NCBI RefSeq assembly: GCF_900128415.1
Contig: NZ_LT635772.1
Location: 186,001 to 250,000 of the forward strand
Direction: 5' to 3'
Source: Anaerococcus mediterraneensis
Lineage (GTDB): Bacteria > Bacillota > Clostridia > Tissierellales > Peptoniphilaceae
DNA length: 64,000 bases
The notes beneath the pieces were generated by a model. It was not told the origin of the DNA and did no database searches. It saw only the letters and a program-made list of their open reading frames with translations. Position numbers and translations under genes: made by a program. This document shows, in pieces, positions 56,345-64,000 of the stretch; positions within the stretch are counted from its first letter, which is position 1, and each line of letters starts with the position of its first letter.

Positions 56345-57529
56345 TTAGTCGTTTGAATAATTATCAAAATATCCCTGGACAAGTACAACAGGTGTTCCCT
56401 TATCTCCTGATCCAGAAACCAAATCTGATAGGGATCCCAAAAGATCTGTGATCTGTCTAGGTGTTGTACCTAGGCGTTTGTTTTGATCAACCTCATCTTT
56501 GTGGGCATCCTTTTGCCTAACAAGTTCTTTGAAGGCATCTGCTGCCTCTTTGCCCCTCATAGAGGCTAGGTCATTATCAGCTATATATTTTAGCTTTAGT
56601 TCGTTTGGAGTACCTGTCAAACCATCTGTAAAACCTGGTGATACAACAGGATCTGCTAGCTCCCAAATGTGACCTACAGGGTCTTTGAAGGCTCCGTCAC
56701 CATAGATCATGACCTCTATATGTTTGCCTGTTTCTTCTATCAATCTTTTTTGAAGCTTTTCTACAAAGTCCTGGGCATTTCTTGGGAAAAGTTTTACAAC
56801 ATCACCAGTTGATAAATTTGATCCCAAAAGACCGTATTCAGAGTTGTATCCTGAGCCATCTACAGGCTCTGTCATTATATCATCAAGCTTTAAAACTTTT
56901 TTAGCCCCTGCCTCTACAAGCTGTCTTTTGACAATCTCCCTTGTATGGATTGAGCTAACCAAAACACTGTCAGTAAATTTTAGTGCATCAACAGGATTGT
57001 TTAAAAAGTGAACTTCAGAATTCTTTGCAATTTCAGTATAAAATTCTGGATAATCCATACCAGTAAACAAGTGTTTATAATCACCTGCTACTTTTCTAAA
57101 ATCATCTAAGCTTAAAACATCTTTATAAGGATTTATATCAGAATTGAACAAATCCATCTCATCCATAAGGAGGTTGCCCACCTCATCTGATGGATAAGAC
57201 AAACAAATATGGAGCTTTTTGCCAGTAAGGGCAAAAGCCTTTAGCAAAATTGAAAATCTATTTCTACTCAAAATAGGAAATAAAATTGCAACCTCATCAT
57301 CCTCAAACTTATCAGAAAAATCCTTGGCTATCTCTTGGATAGTTGCATAATTGCCCTGACTTCTAGCAAGCAAAGACTCTGTTACAGCCACAACATCCTT
57401 GTCATTAAGCCTTACTTCTTCTTTGCCAACTTCTTCTACCAAATCGCCAACGATTTTAACCAAATCATCGCCAGCTTTTATAATCGGAGCCCTAAGCCCC
57501 ATTGCTCTTGTACCTATTAATCTTTCCAT
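56345..57529 (-). CDS. CofE-like F420:gamma-glutamyl ligase family protein
   Basis: 394 residues. GTRAMGLRAPIIKAGDDL at the N-terminus and HIWELADPVVSPGFTDGL, with DGAFKDPVG earlier, match the F420_ligase (CofE) family. CofE adds glutamates to coenzyme F420 in methanogens and actinobacteria. Firmicutes of this type are not known to make F420, so the substrate is unclear. Monocistronic with AGGGGA before the ATG. Confidence 0.75.
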   Translation of the reverse strand: MERLIGTRAMGLRAPIIKAGDDLVKIVGDLVEEVGKEEVRLNDKDVVAVTESLLARSQGNYATIQEIAKDFSDKFEDDEVAILFPILSRNRFSILLKAFALTGKKLHICLSYPSDEVGNLLMDEMDLFNSDINPYKDVLSLDDFRKVAGDYKHLFTGMDYPEFYTEIAKNSEVHFLNNPVDALKFTDSVLVSSIHTREIVKRQLVEAGAKKVLKLDDIMTEPVDGSGYNSEYGLLGSNLSTGDVVKLFPRNAQDFVEKLQKRLIEETGKHIEVMIYGDGAFKDPVGHIWELADPVVSPGFTDGLTGTPNELKLKYIADNDLASMRGKEAADAFKELVRQKDAHKDEVDQNKRLGTTPRQITDLLGSLSDLVSGSGDKGTPVVLVQGYFDNYSND

Positions 57530-57632
57530 TATTAATCCCCTTTCGTGAAAATTATACAGCCTTTTTTTAAAAAAATAAAATGAGCTTTGTAATTAATTTA
57601 TATTTCTAAAAAAATATAAAAATTACTAAAAA

Positions 57633-57998
57633 TTAGCTCTTGGCATCAAACTTATCCTTGCATTTTGGACACCTAACCTTGATCTTGCCCTTGTTTTTTG
57701 GGATCCTGAGTTTTTGTCCACATGATGGGCAAGAAATATATTTATAAGCTGAGGTCTCTTTATTGCTTTTTTTGAAAACACCTTTTAGAGGATCAATAAA
57801 ATTTTTTACAAAGACCTGGTTCTCTTGATTTCTTTTGACAATATTTGAGCTCATAGACCTAAAAAGTGCATAGAAAATAAAGACACTTGATAGGACATTT
57901 AAAAATGTAGATTTGACAAAATAAGCTACTACCACTAGGACTATAGCAGCCCAAATCAAAAATATACCGTATTCGTCTATTCCATTTTTCTTTTGCAT
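57633..57998 (-). CDS. Two-helix membrane protein with C-terminal zinc ribbon
   Basis: 121 residues from ATG 57998, one base after the sirtuin stop codon. Two helices (about 11-28 and 31-47) and a C-terminal zinc ribbon with CPSCGQ and CPKCKD. Coupled with the sirtuin gene. Likely a small nucleic acid- or protein-binding membrane factor, but unassigned. Confidence 0.6.
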   Translation of the reverse strand: MQKKNGIDEYGIFLIWAAIVLVVVAYFVKSTFLNVLSSVFIFYALFRSMSSNIVKRNQENQVFVKNFIDPLKGVFKKSNKETSAYKYISCPSCGQKLRIPKNKGKIKVRCPKCKDKFDAKS

Positions 57999-57999
57999 A

Positions 58000-58731
58000 T
58001 TATTCACCTACCAAACTTTCCATAACTTTTGCTATATCATCATTAATAAGATAATCAGCCCTGGTATCCCTGCTTGTTTGATCCTTGTTTATCAGAATAA
58101 GTTTATCTCCCTTATAAAAATCTATAAGGCCCGCTGCAGGATAGACAACAAGACTCGTCCCGCCTACAATCAAAACATCAGCTTGGGCAATCAGATTTAT
58201 AGCATAAGAAATACTATTTTGGTCAAGACCCTCACCATATAAAACTATATCAGGTCTTATAATCCCGCCACACTTATCACAATGGGCCTCTTTTGGGAAG
58301 CTTTTTACATAGGCAAGGTCAAAATTTTTATGGCATTTGGTACAATAATAATCCCTGAGATTGCCATGAAGTTCTATAACATTTTTGCTCCCAGCCTCTT
58401 GGTGGAGACTATCGACATTTTGTGTTATAACTCCTCTAAGCTTGCCCATCTTCTCTAGTTTTGCAAGAGCATAGTGGGCTGGGTTTGGTTTAATTCCTTC
58501 AATCATCAGATTTTCCTTGCAATAAGTCATAAACTCATCAGGATGATTTACAAAAAAATCATGGCTAAGCATATACTCTGGTGAATATTTGGAATTGTTC
58601 TCCCTATTATAAAGTCCAGTAGCCGACCTAAAATCAGGCACCCCAGAAGCAGTTGATACTCCTGCCCCACCAAAAAACACTATATTATTCGATTCATCAA
58701 TTAATTTTTTAACTTCTTTTATATCGCTCAT
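58000..58731 (-). CDS. cobB: NAD-dependent protein deacylase (Sir2 family)
   Basis: 243 residues from ATG 58731 with AAGGG upstream. NAD-binding GGAGVSTASGVPDFRS, TQNVDSLH, catalytic His122 in ELHGN, and a zinc site with Cys130, Cys133, Cys151 and Cys154. It removes acyl groups from lysines, using NAD. Two-gene unit with the zinc-ribbon protein. Confidence 0.92.
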   Translation of the reverse strand: MSDIKEVKKLIDESNNIVFFGGAGVSTASGVPDFRSATGLYNRENNSKYSPEYMLSHDFFVNHPDEFMTYCKENLMIEGIKPNPAHYALAKLEKMGKLRGVITQNVDSLHQEAGSKNVIELHGNLRDYYCTKCHKNFDLAYVKSFPKEAHCDKCGGIIRPDIVLYGEGLDQNSISYAINLIAQADVLIVGGTSLVVYPAAGLIDFYKGDKLILINKDQTSRDTRADYLINDDIAKVMESLVGE

Positions 58732-58868
58732 AGCCACCCTTTCTATTCACTATCATTATAATCTTTATAAGTTTATATACAAGATTTTAGACTTTTATTT
58801 TACTTTTTTAATATTTGTGGTATTATATATTTGTAGTCATTAAAAACGAAAATAAATGAAAAATAAAT

Positions 58869-58897
58869 TTGACATAAATAAAAATTTATAGTATATT
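58869..58897 (+). promoter_or_regulatory. tRNA-Pro promoter
   Basis: TTGACA (58869-58874), 17-base spacer, TATATT (58892-58897), 17 bases before the tRNA. Confidence 0.8.
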
Positions 58898-58914
58898 GTA
58901 ATAGTCGATGACAT

Positions 58915-58991
58915 CGGGGTGTGGCGCAGCTTGGTAGCGCGCGTGTTTTGGGAACATGAGGTCGAAGGTTCGAATCCTTTCACCCCGACCA
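58915..58991 (+). tRNA. tRNA-Pro (UGG)
   Basis: The acceptor arms CGGGGTG/CACCCCG pair fully, with CCA encoded at 58989-58991. D-arm GCGC, anticodon stem CGTGT/ACATG with loop TTTGGGA giving anticodon UGG, and T-arm GGTTCGAATCC. It reads CCN proline codons. Preceded by a strong promoter and followed by a terminator. A degraded copy of its 3' half lies 85 bases downstream. Confidence 0.97.
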
Positions 58992-58999
58992 CATAATTC

Positions 59000-59026
59000 A
59001 ACCATTAGCATAATGGTTGTTTTTTT
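59000..59026 (+). terminator. tRNA-Pro terminator
   Basis: AACCATTA/TAATGGTT (59000-59007, 59011-59018) with a GCA loop and a T-run. Confidence 0.85.
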
Positions 59027-59076
59027 GTGTTATTTTATTTAATTAACTCCATACATTGAAACCTAATGTATTACCA

Positions 59077-59132
59077 GCGCTTCGGCTTTGGAAAGGTGAG
59101 GCTCAAAGATTCGAATCCTTTCACCTCGACCA
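59077..59132 (+). pseudogene. Degraded 3' fragment of tRNA-Pro
   Basis: About 56 bases align with the second half of tRNA-Pro, and the last 23 match almost exactly (TTCGAATCCTTTCAC, then CTCGACCA against CCCGACCA). The 5' half is missing and the anticodon stem is destroyed. This could be an old integration (att) scar or a decayed gene copy. Confidence 0.7.
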
Positions 59133-59713
59133 AATAAAAATATTCATTCAAACTAAACAAAACTAGCTTAAACTTAATGAAATTAAAAATAATTATTCAC
59201 ATATTATGAAAACTAACGCACACCAGAACAAACATTTGTAGTTAAAATGTAGTTAATAGGATCTCGGTATAATATAAATAAAAGAGGGCTTAATCGGCCT
59301 TTTTTTTGATTGATCTTTATATTTTTCTAACATAGACACAAAATATTTCTCTTCTCCAGTAAAACTAGTTTGTTACACCCATCTGCTGTATTATATTCTC
59401 TTAAATAATTTAAGTTTACTCTTTATTCTTTTGCTATATAAACATAGCATTAAAAATCATCTAAAGACCTAGTTATAGAAAAATTAAAAAAGACACAAAA
59501 AACCACCCAATTATGGGTGGTTTTTCGGCATTGACCTTGCTTTTATTTTATATTATTTTCAATTGTTTCTCAAGAGCGCAAGTCAAAACTTTTGAAAAAT
59601 TAAGGCCTCTACTCTTAAAAGATTGGAACTAATATGGTTGTCGTGTATAAATCTCTACCGTCCTGTAATTACGGCGTAACTTTTCTGCTTTCCTATCGAT
59701 CATGTATATTATG
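59133..59713. other. AT-rich accessory stretch between tRNA-Pro and the Fic gene
   Basis: No gene supported. It contains a tandem 11-base repeat of TGTAGTTAA (59237-59245, 59248-59256), a -10-like TATAAT (59269-59274), a weak terminator-like hairpin at 59280-59308, and a strong hairpin AAAAAACCACCC/GGGTGGTTTTT (59497-59508, 59515-59525) that may end the Fic transcript on the minus strand or another unit. Confidence 0.4.
59497..59525. terminator. Strong bidirectional hairpin, possible Fic terminator
   Basis: Perfect AACCACCC/GGGTGGTT stem flanked by A and T runs, about 190 bases beyond the Fic stop codon. Confidence 0.65.
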
Positions 59714-60928
59714 CTACAAATAACTATCTTCTACACTATAGGTTATAGGCCTTTTTTTCATTATTTTTAAATATTTTAGATCTACTAATTTATTAAGAGA
59801 TCTTTTTACTTGTACTACAGGATGTCTATCCTCTGACATTTTTTCAATAATTTCTTCCCTAGATATAGGGCTATTAAATAAAAATAGAGCATTGGGTAAA
59901 AAGCCAATTAGCAATTTTTTATCTAAATCTTTATCTAAATTGCTGTCTTTATTTATCCTATCTATAAGCACATTAATTTTTTGAGTTTTATCTATCAAAT
60001 TTTCAACCATTTCTTCTTGACCTTTTATAAGTATCTCTAAAAAAGTATCTATGAAGAAGTTTAATTCCCCTTTATTTTTTTGTCCATTAGTAACATCAAA
60101 TGCTTTGTAATATTTTGCTTTTTCTAAATACGATCCTCTTGATAAAGACAATGCAGTTAAATATGAATACTCACTTTCTATATAAATGCTAGATATAAAC
60201 CTACCCAACCTTCCATTTCCATCATAAAAAGGATGTATATATTCAAAATAGTAGTGACCAATAGCAAGCTTTAATAACAATGGTAAATTAGCTTCATTTA
60301 CGAATTTTAACATATTGTCTATGTGCTCTATGATATTATCTTCTCCAACAATACCTTTGTGTATAGTTTCACCACTAACCGTACCTAGTTTGTTTATATG
60401 AACATCATTTTTTCTAAATATAAACCCATCAGGTAAATTATCAGATGCTATTTCTCCATCAGTTATTTTATCATATATTTTTCTAATATCTTTGCTATCT
60501 TTTGGGATTTTTAGTGCTTTGTTTATAAGTAATAAATAAGAATTTATAGTGCTATTAAATCTTTCCTCTTTGGTATCATTATTAGATAATATCTTTTTTG
60601 TAGAAAATACAATATCCTCTTTCTTTGATTCCACACCCTCTAATTCATTGCTAGACTGTAATTCACTTGATATAGCATCCACTAAAAGAGATTCACCAAT
60701 TACTGGTGGAAGTTGTTGCTCTAATTCTATTAACGTCTTATCATTTTTTCTAATTTTATCTAATTTTATATGAGTTTGTATATTAGGGACAAAGTAAAGA
60801 TTATAATTTTCATTAATTGATTTTATCTCTAGATTTGTTTTTAGAGTATTTTCGTTATTAATTCTTTTTATATACTCATCATTATATTTATCATAATTTT
60901 TATAGTAAATTTTATATATATAATCCAT
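59714..60928 (-). CDS. Fic family protein (probable AMPylase)
   Basis: 404 residues. Catalytic motif HPFYDGNGRLGR at 232-243 with His232. An inhibitory-helix motif SxxxEG is seen at residues 93-98 (SNELEG), which in class II Fic proteins blocks ATP binding. A C-terminal winged helix-like part (SREEIIEKMSEDRHPVVQ region) follows. It would transfer AMP or a similar group to a target protein. The gene is more AT-rich than its neighbours and lies in the tRNA-linked accessory stretch. Partner antitoxin not seen. Confidence 0.85.
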   Translation of the reverse strand: MDYIYKIYYKNYDKYNDEYIKRINNENTLKTNLEIKSINENYNLYFVPNIQTHIKLDKIRKNDKTLIELEQQLPPVIGESLLVDAISSELQSSNELEGVESKKEDIVFSTKKILSNNDTKEERFNSTINSYLLLINKALKIPKDSKDIRKIYDKITDGEIASDNLPDGFIFRKNDVHINKLGTVSGETIHKGIVGEDNIIEHIDNMLKFVNEANLPLLLKLAIGHYYFEYIHPFYDGNGRLGRFISSIYIESEYSYLTALSLSRGSYLEKAKYYKAFDVTNGQKNKGELNFFIDTFLEILIKGQEEMVENLIDKTQKINVLIDRINKDSNLDKDLDKKLLIGFLPNALFLFNSPISREEIIEKMSEDRHPVVQVKRSLNKLVDLKYLKIMKKRPITYSVEDSYL

Positions 60929-61025
60929 ATCTTTATCCTTTCTTTAAAATTAATAAATATTTTTCATTTATTGGATCTATTATATTCCTTTTTACAATAT
61001 TTTAAAGTTTTATAAAAAATAGGAA

Positions 61026-61060
61026 CAAAAAAGGCCTACCCCAGTACAAAGTAGGTTTTA
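61026..61060 (-). terminator. Hairpin at the end of the decayed frame
   Basis: CCTAC (61035-61039) and GTAGG (61051-61055) within outer AAGGC/GCCTT arms, followed by T's on the minus strand. No intact gene precedes it. Confidence 0.5.
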
Positions 61061-61069
61061 GAGCCTTAT

Positions 61070-61267
61070 CTAATAGATCCCTCTTTTCTGTAAAAGTTTT
61101 ACTGTAACCTTAGGCATAAACTTTTTATTAATCAAATAATCATCCATGACCCACTTTGTTATTTTTTGCTTTTGGTATATATCACATTAAATTTCTTGTT
61201 TATCACCATTATAGGTGTTTTTTACATATATATCATCAATGGTAATGGACCTAAGAATTATCCACGA
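61070..61267 (-). pseudogene. Possible decayed coding remnant
   Basis: On the minus strand a single frame runs about 66 codons with only one internal TAA. Its C-terminal part (WVMDDYLINKKFMPKVTVKL) looks protein-like. There is no start, and a terminator-like hairpin follows. It could be the tail of a lost gene or chance in AT-rich DNA. Product unrecognised. The rest of 60929-61380 holds no gene I can support. Confidence 0.25.
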
Positions 61268-61320
61268 TCAGTACTTTCTGTTAAGTTACCCATTTAACAA
61301 GGATTATTCTTTACATATAT

Positions 61321-61361
61321 AAAAAAATAAACCCCAGATCCATTTTATAGATCTAGGGTTT
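61321..61361 (-). terminator. Terminator of the FGGY kinase pair
   Basis: ACCCCAGATC (61331-61340) pairs with GATCTAGGGT (61350-61359) including a G-U pair; a seven-A run at 61321-61327 gives T's on the minus strand. Confidence 0.85.
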
Positions 61362-61381
61362 TACTGGTCTTATATTCTGTT

Positions 61382-62980
61382 TTAAAAATTTTTACCAGCT
61401 TCTTTTTGAGTTGGCAGGCTTTTTTTGTAGTTTTGTAAGAATTTTTCGAAGCCTTCTTTCATATCTGCCTTTGCTTCTAGGCTTATTTTTTTGTTTGTTT
61501 GTGCAAATACTTTTTCTTTTAGAAAGTTATCAAGGCTTTCCTCTGGTTTTTTATTTTTGCTAAAGGCTGCAAGGATTGCAATGCCCCAAGGGCCACCTTC
61601 GCTAGCTGATTGGTAGGTAGCTACTTTTGTATCTAGGGCAGCTGACACGATATTTTGCATGATTTCTTTGCTTTTAAAAACTCCACCATGGCCTAGCATT
61701 TCTTCTATGATTACATTTTCTTTTTCTGTCAATATATCTTGGCCTATTCTGATGGTTGCCATTATAGAATACAAGTTTGCTAGGATAAAATTGGCCAAAG
61801 TAAACTTGCTATCTTCTTTTCTGATGACCATTGGTCTGCCTTCAAGAACTCCATTGATGGGTTCTCCTGATAGGTAGTTATAGACTATAAGGCCTCCTGC
61901 ATCTAAGTCTGCTTCTTTGCTTTTATTGTAGATATAAGAGTATAGATCATTTTCGATAGCCTTATTATCTTTTGCAAATTCGGCAAATAAGGATAGCCAA
62001 GCATCAAAATCTGCTGTTCCATTATTACAATGGACCATGGCTACTGGCTTGCCATCAGGAGTTGTAACTATATCTATTTCTTTATAGTATTTTTCTAGGT
62101 CTTTTTCCAAAACTATCATAGAAAAAATAGATGTGCCTATAGATATGTTGCCTGTTTTTTCTGATACAGAGTTGGTGGCAACCATACCCGTACCAGCATC
62201 GCCTTCTGGTGGACACATGATGGCACCAGGTTCTAGATCTCCATCAGGATCCAAAAGTTTTGCTCCTTCTGGGGTCAAATTGCCAGCATTCTCTCCAGCA
62301 ACCATGACTTTTGGCAATATTTTTTTTATTTTTATATTATGCTCTTTGACTTCTCTTATCTGGTCAAATTTTTCTATAAGATCCTGCCTATAGTCATAGT
62401 TTTTATCTACTGGAAACATGCCAGATGCATCACCTATACCCAATACTTTTTGCCCAGATAAAAGATAATGAACATAACCAGACAGGGTTGTCATATAGTC
62501 TATCTTATCTACAAAGCTTTCTTTACTTAAAATCGCCTGATATAGGTGGGCTACAGACCAGCGGTGGGGAATATTGAAATTGAAATAATCTGTCAAAAAA
62601 TTGACTGCTTGGTCTGTATTGGTATTTCTCCACGTCCTAAAAGGAGTAATAAGGTCCATATTTTTATCAAAGGCCAAAAGTCCGTGCATCATACCAGATA
62701 TGCCCAAGCCAGCAATTTTTTCTAGCTTTAGTCCGTATTTAGTGGATACATTTTCTTTTAAATCTTTGAAGGAATTTGCAAGGCCTATTTTTATCTCTCC
62801 TAAACTATAGGTCCAAAATCCATCGATGTAGGATGCCTCCCACTGAAAAGATCCCTGGGCCAAAACTTCAAAATCCTCATTTATTAGGACTGATTTCATC
62901 CTAGTGGACCCTAGCTCTATACCCAGATAGGCCCTTCCATCTTCTATTTCTTTTTTGATTTTTTCTATTTTCTTTTCCAT
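61382..62980 (-). CDS. FGGY-family carbohydrate kinase
   Basis: 532 residues. Two FGGY domains: N-terminal YLGIELGSTRMKSVL (phosphate-binding) with SGMMHGLLAFD, and C-terminal ILAAFSKNKK after a GGVFKSKEIMQN site. Its sequence resembles a long subfamily of xylulose/ribulose-kinase-like proteins of Bacteroides and Clostridia, which phosphorylate pentuloses. Substrate is not certain. It follows a second FGGY gene by 9 bases, so the two are cotranscribed. Confidence 0.85.
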   Translation of the reverse strand: MEKKIEKIKKEIEDGRAYLGIELGSTRMKSVLINEDFEVLAQGSFQWEASYIDGFWTYSLGEIKIGLANSFKDLKENVSTKYGLKLEKIAGLGISGMMHGLLAFDKNMDLITPFRTWRNTNTDQAVNFLTDYFNFNIPHRWSVAHLYQAILSKESFVDKIDYMTTLSGYVHYLLSGQKVLGIGDASGMFPVDKNYDYRQDLIEKFDQIREVKEHNIKIKKILPKVMVAGENAGNLTPEGAKLLDPDGDLEPGAIMCPPEGDAGTGMVATNSVSEKTGNISIGTSIFSMIVLEKDLEKYYKEIDIVTTPDGKPVAMVHCNNGTADFDAWLSLFAEFAKDNKAIENDLYSYIYNKSKEADLDAGGLIVYNYLSGEPINGVLEGRPMVIRKEDSKFTLANFILANLYSIMATIRIGQDILTEKENVIIEEMLGHGGVFKSKEIMQNIVSAALDTKVATYQSASEGGPWGIAILAAFSKNKKPEESLDNFLKEKVFAQTNKKISLEAKADMKEGFEKFLQNYKKSLPTQKEAGKNF

Positions 62981-62989
62981 AAAAATCCT

Positions 62990-64000
62990 TTAATTAAAAT
63001 TATCCCAAACCAGGTCCAAACTTTCTGAGATAGCCTTATATTTTTTGAATTTCTCTTTGTATTTTTCTACATTTTCCTTGTTTGGATAGTAGGTTTCCTT
63101 GACTTTGACCAATTTTTTGCTAGCATCTTCTATAGAGTCAAAAACCCCAACACCAACTGATGCTAAAATGCAAGCCCCATAGGCTCCTAGCTCTTCTTGG
63201 TCTATGACCTCTATAGGCTTATCCAAAATGTCTGCAAAAATTTGTATCCAAATTGGAGAATTTGAAATCCCACCTGTAAGCCTAAAGGCTTTGAAATCAT
63301 CTTTTACTTCCAGCAATTTGTCTATATGGACCTTGTGGCTAAAGGCTACTCCCTCATAAATTGCCCTGTATATTTCTTCATTTTTTGTTGAAGAATCCAT
63401 ACCAATTATAGTTGCCTTGGCTTTTTCTGAGTAGTTAGACCCATAAATATATGGGAAAAATAAAGGTCCCTTAACATCAATCTGGCAGTTTCTTACTTTT
63501 TCATTTATTATATCATATTTATTTTCATCCTTGTTTTCTGCAAGAGTATTTAAAAACCACTCAAAATTTGATGCAGAAGTTGGAGATGATTCTTCTATCA
63601 AAACATAATCATCTATGCAGTACAAGGAGTTTTTGGTCGTCCTATTTTTGACTTTAAAATCCTTTGCAATAAACTCATTTATAGACCAGGTCCCGCCAAT
63701 TATAGCAAGATAATCTTCATTTCTAATATCCATTGCTATAGCACAAGCGTCTATATCAAATGCTCCAGCTACAAGCACGCAACCTTCTGGCAATCCTGTA
63801 AGCTGACTTGCCTCCTTAGTGATTTTTCCAGCTATTTCTGTAGATTTTATCAAAGGAGGGAATTTATCCTTGACTTCTTCTAGGCCAAGTTTTTCAAAAA
63901 TCTCATCTGAATATGACCTGGTGTTTAGGTCCAAGATACCAGATCCAGAAAAGTCTGTGATTTCTGCCCTAGCTTCTCCTGTGAGTTTATAACTTAGAAA
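62990..64000 (-). CDS. Second FGGY-family carbohydrate kinase, 5' end outside window
   Basis: 337 codons remain open to the window edge, with no start codon in view; the TTG at 63934 is internal because the upstream sequence stays in frame and reads YKLTGEARAEITDFSG, a normal FGGY segment. The C-terminal FGGY domain has GGTWSINEF, FRLTGGISNSPIW, and GAYGACILASVGVG. It differs from the first kinase and may act on a related sugar such as L-xylulose or a ribulose. The pair suggests a pentose or polyol pathway continuing beyond the window. Confidence 0.85.
   Translation of the reverse strand, partial: FLSYKLTGEARAEITDFSGSGILDLNTRSYSDEIFEKLGLEEVKDKFPPLIKSTEIAGKITKEASQLTGLPEGCVLVAGAFDIDACAIAMDIRNEDYLAIIGGTWSINEFIAKDFKVKNRTTKNSLYCIDDYVLIEESSPTSASNFEWFLNTLAENKDENKYDIINEKVRNCQIDVKGPLFFPYIYGSNYSEKAKATIIGMDSSTKNEEIYRAIYEGVAFSHKVHIDKLLEVKDDFKAFRLTGGISNSPIWIQIFADILDKPIEVIDQEELGAYGACILASVGVGVFDSIEDASKKLVKVKETYYPNKENVEKYKEKFKKYKAISESLDLVWDNFN

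Noticed and set aside
59280..59308. Very short transcript between a TATAAT and a hairpin
   Set aside because: The -35 box is poor and the hairpin stem depends on weak A-U and G-U pairs; not enough to call a small RNA gene.
63880..63934. TTG at 63934 as the start of the second FGGY kinase
   Set aside because: Upstream codons to the window edge stay open and encode a typical FGGY segment, so this TTG is internal.
1..64000. CRISPR arrays, rRNA genes and intact insertion sequences
   Set aside because: No regularly spaced identical repeats, no rRNA-like segments and no transposase frame were seen.

Overview
This 64 kb window looks like a chromosomal segment of a low-GC, fermentative Gram-positive anaerobe. 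A Peptoniphilaceae-type organism such as Anaerococcus is my best guess, from gene content and base composition only; I could not search a database. The Firmicutes signs are a T-box leader, CdaA/CdaR (c-di-AMP), Asp23/AmaP, Rex, YsxC, lipoproteins with lipoboxes and strong AGGAGG ribosome sites. Most genes lie on the minus strand. I see no rRNA, CRISPR array or intact insertion sequence.

Layout. 1-1130: truncated cation/amino-acid symporter behind a T-box leader with a probable Cys specifier. 1.2-5.4 kb: cytosolic alpha-glycosidase and an orphan oligopeptide-binding lipoprotein. 5.7-9.9 kb: fruRKA operon, divergent from xpt. 9.9-10.3 kb: diverged duplicated intergenic elements. 10.4-14.7 kb: secreted coiled-coil repeat protein plus MMPL/RND exporter. 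15.3-19.3 kb: flavinylated fumarate-reductase-like lipoprotein, a sigma factor/DUF4179 pair and a small membrane protein. 19.4-28.8 kb: protein quality-control and housekeeping block (ysxC, lon, clpX, clpP, tig, cca, cdaR, cdaA). 29.1-36.7 kb: alpha/beta hydrolase, then AI-2E exporter, papain-like protein, malQ, glgP and ZIP transporter in one run. 36.8-44.5 kb: thiN, asp23/amaP cluster, ABC-F, rex, typA, RsbW-like kinase and rubredoxin. 44.7-54.3 kb: an eleven-gene hexonate or sugar-acid operon with a mannose-family PTS, eda, uxuA, gnd, two dehydrogenases and an unknown membrane protein. 54.4-58.7 kb: surface protein, YitT, CofE-like ligase, zinc-ribbon protein and sirtuin. 58.9-61.4 kb: tRNA-Pro, a degraded tRNA-Pro 3' copy, AT-rich decayed DNA and a Fic gene, the most island-like part. 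61.4-64 kb: two FGGY sugar kinases, the second truncated by the window edge.

Metabolically the window points to a sugar fermenter. The alpha-glycosidase, GlgP and MalQ process intracellular alpha-glucans. FruA/FruK bring fructose into glycolysis. The 44.7-54.3 kb operon imports and degrades a sugar acid through 6-phosphogluconate and/or keto-deoxy-gluconate intermediates. The FGGY kinases handle pentoses or similar sugars.

Less ordinary features are the T-box, the apparently leaderless fruR promoter, mutually exclusive hairpins between clpX and lon, a degenerate aminopeptidase-like membrane protein inside the PTS operon, the papain-like protein beside malQ, and the tRNA-Pro/Fic region.
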